Shown piece after piece: positions 11,601 through 27,000 of a DNA stretch of 64,000 nt. Below the pieces are notes generated by a model. It worked only from the letters and a program-made list of their open reading frames with translations, was not told the DNA's origin and did not search any database. This stretch comes from Varroa destructor (Eukaryota; Arthropoda; Arachnida; Mesostigmata; Varroidae). Numbering within the stretch: position 1 is the first letter of the stretch; every line of letters starts with the position of its first letter. The stretch covers positions 60,846,894-60,910,893 of the forward strand of contig NW_019211454.1 of assembly GCF_002443255.2 (NCBI RefSeq), read 5' to 3'. The position numbers and the translations under genes are program-made.

Positions 11601-14600
11601 ATCATAGCACTATTACCCTTTGTGCATTACGCCGACAGTATGCCCCTGGTTCATTTCCCCATGACGGATTAGGTTAAGCGTAAATTAGCAAAACATTCTC
11701 ACTGCACAATCCAGTCCAGACGAGCACGATTAATCGTACTTCGTTTCAGCCGATGCGAAAATCTAGAGACCCCACATGCAGACAAATGTGCGCCGTTTGT
11801 AACGTGTTATAGACATTAACATAAACAAAGCTCACGTATCGAGAGGCAAGCCACTCACGCGCAGATACGGGCGATAAGAAAAAAACAAATACCTCGAGCG
11901 GGCCCGGAAATTGCCGCATCTATGTTGCACTGAACTCAAAATTGAGCAGACGATGCTCTACAATCGTGCTTTGCTGTTTTTCCTGATGCTTATTTTCGAC
12001 GGATAACTGTCTGTATTTATGCCTTGATACTTTAAAAATAGTGTTGCGAAGGGCGTGTGAGCTGCGCTAGAAGGCGTATGTGTAAGGAAACATCTGCGCT
12101 GTAACGGAAACAGCATATCTGAGAGCGTTCTAATCCATAACTAGGGTATTCATATGTTGCTTTACCCCATTTTAGCTTGACGAGACGTTCTATATGACCA
12201 ATATGGGTCTATGAACCAATTATGGGTCGAAGACGAATATAGATTGAGCCTTTTCTAAGCGCATAATGAAGTGGCTTATATTATGAAGTGACACGACACA
12301 CCTTTTCCAAGAATAGGTTTTGTCGTCGGTTAACTTTGGCCAAGGTAAAGAAAACGGGTTGCGCTAGCCTAAGAGACATTGCTCAAATGTTTCTCCATTA
12401 GAAAAAAGGTGTTCGTTTATTACACAAAAAATCAAAATATAAATTGTCTGATTCAGGAAAAGCTCTACTTGTTCCTTGTTATTGCTGTCTAAACATATTG
12501 CTCTTAGATAGAAAGTGGCTAAATGTATTGATTAAATTACGGTATTAACGTACATTATGGGCCTTAAATGAATCCTAAACTAACGAAAAGCTTTCATCAG
12601 AAGACACGTTCAACCGGTTTTTCAAAGCGTAATTCCTTCGCGAACGAAGTCAATTTTAGGACCGTTACAATAGAGGATCTCTAGCTAAGGCACTAGTGGC
12701 ATATCTGATAGGCCAGGTCAATTGACAGTTACGATGGGCCAGTGCCGCTAAAGATACAAATCGAAAACACAAAGATCCATCCTTGACATACAGCCCTTCT
12801 TATTGATATCTTACAGAAGGCCACTGTTATAGCAGAAGCAGATAAAAACATTGACTTGTAAAAAGTCATTATAGCGTGTGAATTCGCGTAATGATAAAAA
12901 CATATGCAAAATAATATTGTGTTAAAGGTAAACGTGTATAGGTATGACTTTTGTACATAATGAACCGCCTTTCTCTAATAAAGTCAAGACAAACAAATTT
13001 CTTGTAATATAAAAACAAGTTAATTTTCCTTTTATGTGTGCTGGAATTAAAGTGCATTAAGTTGAATCTGAAAATGTTCTCTTTTGCAAACTTGCACCTT
13101 CAGATGCTGAGCGCGTTACAAGAATCCACAAAAGCTATGTAAATAAGTTACGAAATTTCATGCACAGATTAGAATCTCATATACAAAATTGGCAATACCC
13201 TCCCGGCTCTTCTTTTGTACACAAAGAATTGCTTTAGCTTAAAGGGCGTATTTATTATCTTCAATGTAGCCGCGTTCGCTGCTAACCAATTAAATATTAC
13301 GAAAAGTCTATCACCTTGAGCTTTATCTGGCCGATATACTATTCTCTCGATTATAAGCCTTTGAGCTTTGCAAAGATTCTGCAATTTTTTAAGGGTTTTC
13401 TTCAAGAAACGCTTCATTCCATTCCGGAAAAAAACGGCCCTACATAAGTGAATTTAGTTTTTATACATAACATAGTACAAAAGTAGTAATTTAGGCCAAT
13501 TAGGCCGCTTATTTACGAAAATTAGTTTGAAGTGATAACCCACTTGAATTTTTGCCTTTGATGCGGCGTGTCAGCTTGCTCAAGCGTTAGTGTTATGAGA
13601 GCGGCGCATGCTGTTGGGCTCTCGATGCTTGTTTACGGCTAGCAACATTTCATGTCAGGCGCGGTTTAGAGGAAGACCGTTCCTCATACGATCGTCTGAT
13701 AGTATTCACCTGGCCCGCTTAAAGCCTTTAAATTCGTGTCCCTCAATGGAACTGCTGATTTGCAAGACCATGTTTGTCTGGATGAGTTTCTAGAGGTCGG
13801 AAGTATAAGCAAAAGCGGCACAACGTAACGTTATTTCGGGCGCTATTTAAGCTGGCTTGCTGCAGACGCTCGCCCCTTCTTAGCCGCAACGATTGGTTCT
13901 TGTTAAGAAACCATAATCGTCTGTGCAGTAATGGCACGGGACCAGACGTGTGTCGTATGCCTGCTGGATAATTTTTTTTTTTGTTTTAGATGCTGAACTT
14001 TCACCGATCGATCGGGCTACGTTCGCTTCCGTTCCCGGGCGTGATCATCCGAAGTGTGACGCCGTGCGGCACCGAGGGCGATCATTTGCGATAATAAATA
14101 AGTATGCTTGCTAGATCTAGTAATTACTACAACCGGAATCAGACCGCAAACACGCCAGTGTATTCAACTATACGTAAAATACAAAACAACAAGTCCGGTC
14201 GTTGCTATGATAAAATCAACGTATAGGTGCGCAATATCCGTCAGTGTAAGACGACAATAACCATGGTAACAAAAATGGTCATCGTAGTAGTTGTAGTATC
14301 GATGTCCTCGCTGGCATAATGCCGTAGACACGTTCAGTCCATTTTCTCAGCAGACTCTTTCTTTCCTTTGGAAGAAAATATCTATCTTGTTTTTATCGAT
14401 GCAGTAACTGCTACGGTTTTTCGTCTCATAAGTTATTCCCCTTTCACCGCACCTCCGGTCTCTCCGGTATCTCTAAACACATGCAGCATCGCGTGCGTGC
14501 TAGCTGGCGCATGTTTCGCCTCCGTTCACCTTTAGTGAAGTATAAAGAACATAGAAAATGCCCATTGGAAACGTGCGTCAGCTAGCGGATTACGATAGTC

Positions 14601-14978
14601 TATTTGTCGGCTCGTGATTACGCCGATATCGCGCGTAATTATGTACGCGACGCTTCTCAGTATCCATTATATAGACACTATGTTGTATATGAGACAATCA
14701 TTTCATATATATATATACACGTATCAAATGCTGACGTCCTCTGAAAACGTTTATAATAATACCAATACGCCGCGTCGCTATTATATGTCAAATATAGATA
14801 TTATCTTAGACTCGATTTTTAACCCAAAGACGGCAGGACGACGTTGTCAGACAAACATGGTAGGCACGGAAAACCTTTCTAGAAGATGACTGGCCGTAAA
14901 CTGCGACACCTCTTAATATCTTATTGACTGAGCGAAAACAAAAAAGAGAATACTACGTCTCGGTTAAACAGTCGCTTC

Positions 14979-15027
<49 letters not shown>

Positions 15028-18000
15028 TACGCAACTTGATGCGGTCAACCCATTGCTCCGTTGTAAATAAAACACAACTATGATTCAGGTTTGTTCCTAC
15101 ACAATTCTATAGGACTCCAATTATTGGTACCATCGTTTTTGCCCACATCGACCAGATACCTTCTACGTTGGCTTCTATAACTTATTGTCACATGTACGGC
15201 TGGCATTATCCATCATTTTTCGGCCAAATGTTTAGGACTGATGGAAAAGATCGACTAAAAGCAGTCGACTTGGCCTTATTCCATAGTGGCGTTGCTGTTG
15301 TGTTCCTTCTAATGTAGGTTGGTTGTGTACCATTATGCGATACCTAGAGCGTAGTCTGAGATATAATCATAATGGTAATATTGTTATTGTCTCAACATGA
15401 ATACGTGTTTATATTTCGGACATGCTGAGACGAAATGCAAAGCGCGGTGTGTTACCCACTGTTAAACAGAACGTTGACGATATTTGCGGCGGTGAACTAT
15501 ACCGTGTTATCTATGACGCACGATATATATATATATATATATTATTTTTTGTTTATTTTGTAGCTACCTTAAGACATTGGATTATTGTTTAGCTTCTAGT
15601 AAACATTAACATAGAATACCGTCACTTGGAATCATCACCAGCGATTTTCCATCTATTTTTCATTCGTCCGTTAACTGTGAATCCGTCGGAAAACGTTCTC
15701 TGGATCTCACAATGCCTATTTTGTGTTAATATTCCCAACGATTGCAATAATAACAGTTTCCACTGAGCTGGAGCAATTCGTTCACCTTTGGAACAATCGA
15801 TAGAACAGACGGCTTACTTTAGCCCATCTACCCGTTCGGATATATCAAACATTTGAAACTAATAGCATGAAACAGGTAAACTTTCATTACGCGTTACCGA
15901 CAGCGTATTACCTTTCCTTGTGTCGAGGAATGAAAAGGCAGAAAAAAGCGAACCAAGGCTCTACTTTCTTTCTTGCTGGAGGCCTTCTTTGTCATATAGG
16001 CTGCAGCAAAATATCCCGGAGTAAGGAGATTCAACAAAACGATGAATTGTCTCAGCTGAAGAACGTCAGCAGAAATAACATTGTCATCAGCATCAGAAGC
16101 AGACGCAGCACGCGGGGGTTATGCGCACACTGCCTCCATTTGTTTCATTCTGAGCATCCATTCGAGAGTCGATTCAACCGACAGACAGACAGACAGACCG
16201 ACCGACCAAGCTGGGATGCGAGGTGTTCGCGTCATGACTCTACGCCGGCTGCCAGGCACGGTGGCCCAACGACAACAATCTAATGCGACATGTGACATGC
16301 AGACGCGCTAAGTACAAGCAGCGTCAACTTCGACAATCTAAGATCAAAAACGAAAGACACTTCGTTGTCTTTTTTCTAGTAGCAATAACCGTAGAAGAAG
16401 AAAGAGAAGCCAAACAAGTGCTAGCAGAAGCAGCAGTTGTTGTCGCAAGACGCTTTGTTGTTCTTGTCGCTGTTGTTAGCAGTCTGATTGCAACAACTCT
16501 CCACTGCTGCGGTACACTCGACACACAACAGATCGTGCAAGGCGAGGGAAGACGGGGGCTATAACCCAGCGGCAGCGTCTGCTGGAAACTGTCCAAACTT
16601 AAAAGGATCGTCTTGATTCAGAAGGAAACGAACCGATAGTATATTGCCTACACAAGCGCCGAGTATACGAACGAAAGCCATCAACGGTTCAGCCGAAACT
16701 AAAAGTTAGTAAAGTGCACCGTTAACATATACCGACAAGCGTACCAAATAGACACGAGTAAATTGAACGGTCGAATAGGCAAGCGTGTACGCGTAGGACT
16801 GCTTGCGAACGTGACTCACTGTGTTGCTTACGACCGCAATGGCCCCGCAAATAAATCTCGTGTCGATCGGCCAGTCTCAATAACACGCACGTTGCCGTGG
16901 ACACGTAACGATTTCGCTTTCCTTATTGATTCTTTTTTTTTTCCCATTTTCTATGGGATTATCACCTGGGTTACGCAAGCCCCACTACAGCTAAGCCCGG
17001 GTGTCTGCTCCTATTGTCTTTAGGTATACAACTATAGTTATTGTTATGAATATCTGATGACTTTTATAAATGCAGAGTAGAAGAGTTACTAAAGGCGGCC
17101 ACTGTAGTTGCCTTTAGATGATGGCGACGAGCAGAACGTAACACAAATTGCGGTACATCAACAAACACTACAATATGCTTTTTTTTTTAGCATAATCAAC
17201 CATGGTTTGTATTTGGGCGGGTATCTTCTTTTTACCTCGTACCTTTTTTTTTTTTTCTATCCATCTATATATGAATCGTTATTAATATTGTGGTTGTTTC
17301 GTTTAAGGACACACCAATTTTATATCTTTCTTGCCTTTGATCGTTATGTAAATGACATGCGATGTAGACAGAAAGCTATCGATAAAATGATCTCTGTGAT
17401 CTTGCTAGTAAATTTGGGTAATTTACTGGATACGTAATGCTTATGTAAATGGACGCCGCTATGACATTTTCACTTAGATATTATAGGGCGTACTCCAGGC
17501 GTACGTGAACCCGGGTAACCCGTAATATTGACTAGTCAACAGGATTGAACAGGGACATTGCGCTGTCACAAATAACAGAGTGAGCACAACACGACTTAGT
17601 CCCTAAGACAATACATTTTGTTTTGATAAAATTTACCGCCCGTTACCTCTTCTGCTTTGGGCAGAATTGCTTAGCAGAACTGCGCTCATTTCTATGGCCA
17701 TAAAAAGAATGATGGTAAACAATGTTCAAGTTCATACTGAGACACATTTGTATAAACAATATTACAGGTCATAATTTAACGGCGTTGGAGAAAAGGTACC
17801 TTGCAGTAACTGTATGATATTTGAAGGATGAATGAAAGGTTACAGGCTTCAATGTCCTATCTATGTTTAGTTACTTATATTCTGACACGAGACAGTGGTA
17901 ATTTTCGTTTTTGCAGTATCATTATACATAGAAATTGTTGGCATCTATGAGTACCTTTAGCAGTTCACTTTGCTAAAAAGTCTAACAGGCTTCTGAGCCA

Positions 18001-21000
18001 GATCTCGTAGGGTTGGCCACGTTTTCAACGTGAAAAGAGATCGACGATCGTAAGTAAAAACATGAAAAGAAGTACAACACAGCACTTAGCATGTGAAAGT
18101 AAAAAATAAAGTCTAATTCAAGATGTATTCATTGCCATTAATGACTTTCTTAATTTAAGTCCTTTGCGAATATATATATATATATTAATGTTCTTATACG
18201 GAAAATTATACTTTCGCGGCTATTTTTTTAATGTTTTACTAGAAAACGGAGGCATATCAGATTTGACTTAAGCATTTGGACTTGAAATAGTATATACCAG
18301 GTGAAGATGCAACCACGTCGCCGTTTAATTACGGTTCAAATAACAGGATACAGGATGTTTACAGGTTTGTTTAATGCGTTTGATTTCCTCTTCCCACGTA
18401 TTTCATCGGGTAATCATCACAGAAGTGTCGCAATGGGAAAAACTCTCGGCACCACAACAAATCTTCATGGTATGTCACTGTATGCTTATTTTTTGCCGAT
18501 TTCTAATTGTAATAGAGATGATGATCGCCTACGGCCTAGAGGGCCGTCGTCGCTCAAGTATAATCCAAGCTGTAGCCGATTAAAGCGTACTTAAATGGCA
18601 CGCTAGGCGTAAAGAACACCACCGTGACGCATAAAGTAGTAAATTTATGTATCATACCACATGAACATATATGGATGACACATAATAAATATCTTGATCC
18701 GTCCAATTCTTACGCCCTGTCCGTGAATGAATCCAAACCATACGTACTATACTAGCAGTATCTGTCATTTCTTTCAGTAATCCTTACGATAATAGAGCAT
18801 CATCTCCTTGGAGTCAACTGCTCTGTCTGACAGTTGTAATCCTTTTCATGGTGAATCGATATGCATACACACACACATACACACACACATATATGTATAT
18901 TATGTAAACACAATAGTTGTCTTTTTTTCTGATCGAACTCGAGCAAGAATAAAAAGGTATTTAGATTCCCTTATCTTAGATACAGAATGTCTTTGTCACG
19001 GGGGGTGGGGGGGGTACAGTTACCGCTTCGGCAGGCGCTTTTGCTAATTCATAGAACGTTGATTTCACTAAGTATTTTCTTGGTAACGATTGTTTAGCTG
19101 ACATATAGTATAATTAGCGAGGCGGCTGTGTTCATTCAGGGCTTCGTCTGCTTATAACAATATATTAAGGGCTGTGATTGCGTCTAGGTCTAGCTCTGGA
19201 AGATTCGCCCGTCTAGCACTTAGTAGTAAACAGATTAACTGCTGGAAGTTTTCGGGTCCTCATATATGATGAAAAGCGGACAGATTTGCTGACTCCCGAA
19301 GCGAATGAAATATTCTGGCCTAAAAGTAAAGCGTGAGTTAGAACAAGGCTAACTTCAAAGTGGTGATGGTCGGCGACTTCAGGTATGGTTCTGACTATCG
19401 GATTTGATTGTTCCCAACTTCGTAAATGTATCAAGATTCACATTTAGCATTAAGGTTTTTAAGGACGCAATGGCAATCTTTTTCTGAAGCTGGCGTAGGA
19501 ATACCATCGACAGATCCAATGCTGGGATACTCTAAACAACATCAAATCGATGACAAAGGTATTATGTTCGTAAAATTAAAATAGTACATAAACAAGGACT
19601 ATAACGTTATCTTTAGTTATTTTACTTTTATTTGTATCCTTGGCTATCTGATTTGTTAAATCACACAAACAAAAAATTGCCCGACATTTTCTTATCCAGA
19701 TCGCCTAACGTGCACATACGAAATGGTAGGATTATCAGGGGGCGCCCCGCAAACGATTTTAGCGTTCAAAAGTCAATTTAAGCAAGAATCTTTTATCCAT
19801 AACGTCATTCTTCATTTTCGTTATATTGAAGGAACGCATAGATATTATACATAGACACAATTTATCTTCAGTGCAAAAATTAGGTTGATTGGCACGAGCT
19901 TGTACACGGCTGATCACTTTGGCCCTGGAGTAATGAACAATAATCGACAATTTACCCTTAGGCATATAATATGAACGGATGGATCGTTAAGTGCATGAAA
20001 ATGTTCACTTCAATTTGCAGGGGCAATTCCTTTCTGGCTGAAGCAAGTATTGCACAACGAAAAAAAGATAATTTTATCATGCCAACCTGAACTTCTTCCC
20101 GAACTCTGATCTCACCTCGATCATTCGGAGAAATCGACTAGATTTGAAAAACCGCGGATCTTTTATATTATATACATACATGTCACCCGATTGTTGCAAT
20201 TAATCGAGGTCTATTATGACCTAATTGTGGCCGACTTGTCTGATTAGCGAGAGGTGTAACACATATTCACTAAATTCAAATGTATTAACGTAGCCGGTAA
20301 ACAGTAACCACAAGGGATTATATGCCAGAAACGAAAACGCAGAATTATTTGTGCAATAACAGTTTATGAGGCGAAAATAGATAGCGCACGCTTGCAATTT
20401 GACGTGTTTCTAATGGGTGCAATATACCGCTATCAGTATCACCTCCAGGCTTACAAATGGATATAGAAGGTCATATTCTAAACGGCCAGGCCACGGCAAC
20501 GACCTTGAAGCAGCCAGCGAATCGCTACAAACGCATGCGTCATAGCATTGTCCTACGCTCACCTTCCGACGGATCTAAACCGCAGGTCGAGCTACGTGTT
20601 AGACGCGCTAAGCGGCACTGAAATCTAAGAATTTAATTTCTAAGACTGAGCTGAAATGTCCCCACCCCAGTATTTGGTCAGCAGCAGAATTGCGATACTA
20701 TCCGACTCAAGTTCAGCGTAAATTTGTGCCAGTTACTTGTACCGCTATTGCTAGCGCCACCGATGCCTCTATCTTTGTTAACTTCAACAGCTAACAACGC
20801 TTTTTATAAATCAGAATTTTTTCGCGGTGTGTTACATTTCTTGGATATAATACAGTGCAATGTGTGATAGCCCCGTGTTGAAGCCGTGGTTTACTTAAAA
20901 CATAGACAGCTTTTATCTGTGCATTTTATCTGATAAGTCATTCCGTATTCCTATTGATACTGAACCGTAACAGTGTGCAGCCGAGGACGCAACACGACTT

Positions 21001-24000
21001 CGGTTGACGTTAAAGAGAAAAGTCACGAGCATGTCAGCGGCCTATCTGGCTAGTTATAATCGATGTACAAAGTCAATAGGGGTACATCAAAGGAAGGCAC
21101 AATAATCAACTCTACTTCGATCACGACGATTAGACAATTTATAACGACAAAAAATAATAGTCCACAAAAATGTCTTCGACAGTGCGGCCGAGGGCCGGCC
21201 CTACAAAAGCATTCGAGTAGGCCTTCAACGATATCAATCTACAACGATTTTACGCGAGATAGATAGATGGTTTTACCGGAGGAATAGCACAGGGTAGCAA
21301 AACAATACCGATAAAAAAGCAATCGAAAATATTCTAGAATTTGTAATAGCAGATCGAAAAACTTGCAAAAGAGGGAAATCGTAGTGCAGACGTTTGTGTT
21401 GTAAATCGTGTCTATCGTTTTTTTGAACCCGTTTCGCCTGGGCCATATTTTGTGAAGCACACACAGTCTTCTGCAAACTTCGACTTAGTCCCTGTTAGCA
21501 GCAATTCTCCTTTCGAAGACGTCTGAGCACAGACTCGAGAAGAGGCTGGCTGGCTCCACGTACGAACGCGCGAAACGGAGTGGTGACAGAGGCGGCAACT
21601 CTTGCCAATTGCCAAAGATCTCTTTGAATGATATGTGTACATGGCGATTCGAAAACACGGCACGTACAGTATAACGATCGCCCGCGCAAATTTGGTCTGC
21701 CTCTCAGTACACACCATTCCGAAAATCTTGATCAAAAAAGGCAAATATCTGTAAGTACTTCCCGTCTATACTCATGCTCAAACTATTTAGATCCGTAGCA
21801 GTATCAACAGCAACAACCGACACTCATCCTATAGACAACGAATACTCACACCATGCAATACGTCTAGAAAACCCCCGTTTAAGGCCAGATTGCGACTCCG
21901 GAGAGGAAAGTGCGAGCCAGATCGACGACCAAAATATCAGGCTAAAGTTAAAAGCAGGCGTAAAATATCAGGAATAAATTGAACAGATAGATGTCAACAT
22001 GAGTCCAATAATGAGTATCCTAAAAAGGACACAATTACTGTTCGCTTTTCAGGCGTCTACTGGCCCAGCTGGACGGAGACGTGGGTTACGTATGCCCATT
22101 TCCATTTTGGATACATTCTAGGGATCAAGAAGCTCTCGTTGTAACCTTGGGTATCGTGAGAGGAGGATTGTCTCCTGTGGTTTGGATCATGACCGGGCAC
22201 TTATAGGACGCGTTTAGAATACTGCATGCTTCGTACAGCGATAAATTAGAGAATCTATGCACTTTTTCCATACCATGCCTTATGAAATAACGAATCTTTT
22301 GGTTTTGTTATTAATTATGTCCACAGATCAGTCGGTTATAATCAATGATTAGACTCATTCGTAGCGATCCACAGTCCAATCTCATGCTAGTAACGGCATC
22401 TTTCCACTTTTATGTCTGAGTTGCCAACAATATTCCAGCTTATTTTACTGTCAAATCGAAGATGCGGAAATCTACAGCTCACATAAGCTTACTCCTAACG
22501 CGTATCCCTGTTTAAGAAATCCAATTTAGTTAACAATAAGTCTGCGCAAAAATAAAAAAATCTCACTAGTCCAGTTTGTTTCATCTAATAAACTTTGCTT
22601 TTCCTTAAAGTTTCGAAAGCAGGAAAATTTCTATGAAAAACAATCACGGGAACTATCCATATCTTATTCGCCAGCTAGACCGCGTTGTACAGATTTGACA
22701 AAATGTAACCAGACAGAGGACAGCGCGAGCTAAAAACCGAAAGCAAAAGGCTTCCGTATCTATGGTCCGTCAGAGTACCCTAGTGCCCAAATCTAAGTGA
22801 GTTCTAGTATTTTTATGCAAGAGCCCAAGCCGTACTACATCCGCTGTTCGGCAAAAAGTTTAACTTAGGTTGACGGCTTGAGACTAGCCATCGGCCAAAT
22901 TTACTATTTCATTTCATCTACGAGGCTTATATATGGCTGTTTCAAATCTCACTATTTTCCAGAGCGACAATGTGGAAAGTTGTCTAGGGTCTAAACATCC
23001 TGTTGTGAGCGAAGGATTGACGTAAATAAGTTTTCTTCATTCCCGATATTGATCTCTTTTCCTTTGCACAAATCAATAATAATGCATACGTTCACGAAAA
23101 TAATGATAATATATTCCCTGAGTTCATGGGAAGTCCACCTGCTATCGTTTACATATTTTTCATAATGCATGCGGACTATGCAGGGTAATGAGCTGGTCCA
23201 TTTTTCTGTGTGTAACCTGCTCTGGGGGTGAATCGGGTGAATCTTCGCGCGACAAGACTTTTTAGTTCACCGTTATTCTTTTTCTGTGGATCTCCAAAGC
23301 GGTGCAATCGTTCAAAGCTCCAGTGTCAAAAGACTAACTGAAAACACCGTAGATAAGCATTACGACATAATGCTCATTTTTTCGCAGTGTCTCACACGAT
23401 GCTGGTTGTGGCGGCTGCGTTTCTTCCAAAAAAAAAAGCGAAAGGTCGAACAGTCGTAAAAAATCTGGCGTGACGTATGCTTTTCCTAGGTCCCACGACT
23501 TGTCTGCTAACTTGCGGGATACGTTGCGGTCTAGGTTCGAACCCGGACATAAACACACACACGGTTTGTTTTGTGCTGGGAGCCAGCTATTCGTCTGTGA
23601 AATGTCTAATGGCGATTCCGGACGTAAAATTCAAAACTTTGAGAGATCCCACGACTCGATCGCAAAAAAATCTGCCACTTAGGAAGCCAGCTAAAATGCA
23701 ACCATTGACACATACATAGAAAAGTCAAGAGGCGCGCCAAATTTTAAACTAAACGGGTCAAGAGAGAGTGTCGCTAGTAGCGTTCAGAAGTTGGCGAAAT
23801 TACTTTTTAATCGATGTTGTACAATGGATAATCCGTACACAAACACAGTTTCAGTTTTGAATTCCAAGGGGAACGTTAAAATAGCTTTTCTTTCAAAATT
23901 CGCTAATTGTATAGGAAAGAGTTTTTGTTTGCACGCATGGCTTAGGTATACTACCTTACTAAAACATATTTGTCGGACAAAATATTACAATTTTAGCACG

Positions 24001-27000
24001 CATCCTTTCCAATCGCCTACCTATACAGAAAACTTTCTGCATGTTGGAAATATCATTTCCACGTGTTCTTGCACTAATTTTTTTAGATGCGTAATCACTG
24101 TATAATCATTTTGTGCTTTACGGCCTTCTAGTCAATTATGTGTACTCTTATTCTTTAGCATCTAGCTAGATACGAGCAGGCCAATGATAGGGGGTGCCAT
24201 CCCCGTTTGCCGAATTGTTGGCCGCCATTAGAAGATTAAAAGTCTTAGCATCATAAGACCTACTATTATATATATTATATATATGATCCGTTGTTCCTGT
24301 CAAGTATATAGCTCATCAATTGCGTCCATGTACCCAGCTGAATACCTCAGCGCCATCGACTCTTGTTCATCATTAGAATCATGTGATTAACATGCAATTT
24401 TTACTTTGACATTATCTACTGAAGCTAATAAAGCCATGTGGAGGAATAAGACAAAGAAAGACCTGTGTTAATTTGTTTCATTTATGTCCAGCGAAATTTC
24501 TACCTATTACATACTGCGCATTGCATGACAACAACGAAGGCTACTCGCGTGGCATCCGACCTACTGTGTCCCGTCACAGCCTTCACCGATCTTGTCGTGC
24601 CCCCAGCCCCCCGAAAAGCTTTTAAAAGAAGCCAACTCACCAAAGCCATGAACATTTACCAAACCTCTGTGTCCTGTTGGTTGATTAGTGCGTCAGCAGT
24701 AACCGTCTTAAGAAGGCGCAGGCGTCTGGACTGGAACACGAACGGATTATGCAACCGACAATACAAACCGCTAGGCAAAAGCCATCATCCGTGTTACAGG
24801 CTGACGCTATGAGTTTTACATATTTAGACAACGTCCTACATTCATTGGATTGAGTTCAGCCTATGTGAGTTGGTTCCCTTGGCAGCTGCTTGACAAGCGA
24901 CAACGAAGTGCATAAGTGTACAAGGGGAAATTGCCAAAAAAAAAATTACGTTGCAGCTGATAATCCTCACTTACAATCCATAAAGATGTATGCATTGTAT
25001 ACAAGAATGTTTCCCTCCATAGATTTCAATAATTCAGCTGCAGTCCATTATGTAGGTCACTAAGCGCGTCCTGCACATAAATTCAGGCTAAGCTCCCGTC
25101 GCTGTAAGTAATGTAATATAGTGCATTTTTCTATAATAGGTGGCGTTTCAGCCAGATCTGCGATTGTTTTCTACATACATGAAAAACCCACAGAGGCACA
25201 TGCTGCAGAACATCGCTGCCAGCTTTGCATCAGACTAGAAGCGTCGCACGAACTCAATTAAAGTTTTATTCCAGAGTTCTTCATGTGCGTTACTCCTTTT
25301 GTTGTCACCCATTTTCATATCGATACGAACTTGGTTGACAATTTTACTCGGAAATATGAAATTATTTCCACCTACGCTAGATAGATTATGCTTAACTAGA
25401 GTAAGTTACATTTTGCCTACTTCACCCCAGAGGAGAAAACGAATGTGAGCAGCAAACACATAGCGTAAGTATGTTTATTATCAGAAGTTCTCGAAGAATA
25501 ATAGCGATGATTGAGAAAGTCAACAGTTCGGTATCTGATCAATGTCAGGAACCTAAAAACTCCACGTGTATAGGCTTGTATCGGCCTGCACAATACGGAA
25601 CCGCAAGAGGGCACTCTGGTCTTGTCTAGTTGGGCTCGTAGCAGCTTCATCGATGCTATTAAGATACGTTAGAACTTTCCTAGATATAGCTCATGCCTGT
25701 CTCGTTCTAGAACCATCCTGAGTTCCTTATATCTAGATATCGTGTATCTATATGTTCCGATAGCAGAAGCATAATATAAATATTATGCATGTAATATTTT
25801 TATATGATTATTATTAAATATTGTTGCTTGTCTTGTAATTCGAAAAAAAGGCTACGATAATAGCGAGTGAACGTCGTTTCCTCACAGCGTCAGCCAAACT
25901 CTTAGGGCCTGCCAGCCTTATTACAATCGAACTGACCCAATCAGATCTACCTGTTGACAGCTACATCACGTCCGTATTTAGAGCTACAGAGGCTGTACTT
26001 CGGCACAGTGCTACATCACGTCCGTATTTACAGCTACAGAGGCTGTACTTCGGCACAGTTTACCACAGAATGTTTAAGAAGAGCTATACCGCACCCGAAA
26101 CAGACCGCAGACAGAAGTCGTCAATAATGGAAAAGGATGTTGTTGACTGTTTTCCCTTGGAGGCGAATCATGACGAGGCCTAGAATGTTCCACTGTTACG
26201 TTTTCGTCACAAGGAAGTATATGTAGATATTGAAATGTCGTTAGTAGGACAAATAATTGCTCGTTAATCAATACGAAGGCTATGAACCAACTTTGCTTGA
26301 AAGCATCTACGCAAATCAGCTACACAGCACCACGTTGAACAGGGCAACAATGAAGCATGACACTGTTTCAGCTATGTATAGATACATATCTATCTTAATA
26401 AAGTATAACATAAATTCAGCCTGTTAGGAGGCATTTCGTCGGAAATTTCGATAAAATGTATCGGATTTTTGTTACTAAACGTAGTTCATGGATGCAGGTG
26501 GAAAACCGTCTGTCGAGGATTTTCAGTGCGTCGTAATAATCGACTATGAAAATAAAAAAAAAAAAAAAAAAAAATGCTACTCAGAATATCATTGTTATCG
26601 CAGGAATTATGGTTCTGTACTTTTTGTTCAAAGTGACAAAGCAAAAAGTGATGCACTTCGAGCCACACTACTTTCCCAACGGTATTTATTGAGGATAACT
26701 TGCGAGACAAACTTGCTTATTTACGTACAGATTCAGATCTGCAGATCGATATCGATACGACGCCCATGAATTATACAATTGTATTGCAGCTGCTTGAAAT
26801 AAACTTATAAGACGTTTATATAGATCTAGAGCTCTTGTAGAGAATAGTTCAAAGTACGTGTAATGCTTTCATCTAGTTATAGTGCACGATTTCGTAAAAA
26901 ATTACATTTTTTGTACTATAGCTAAACTTATGCTGCTATAAGTTTATACAGCCTTGCATATCTATAAAACAACTTCCATTGTTTCAAATTACTACAATTG

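Noticed and set aside
15867..16283. Longest ATG open frame, 138 codons, plus strand
   Set aside because: It has no recognisable domain, its end is a translated GACA/GACC microsatellite, and composition is uneven. One frame of this size is expected by chance in 64 kb read six ways.
16283..16596. Overlapping plus and minus frames rich in Val/Ala and Thr/Ser
   Set aside because: Both strands are open because of biased, repeat-like sequence. No domain is recognised.
23534..23544. GGTTCGAACCC, a tRNA B-box-like sequence
   Set aside because: The flanking bases do not form a T-stem, and no A-box or acceptor stem was found at the right distance on either strand.
24525..24812. 95-codon ATG frame inside intron 1
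   Set aside because: It begins with a true ATG, but its Arg-run and overall sequence suggest no family. Not strong enough to call a nested gene.
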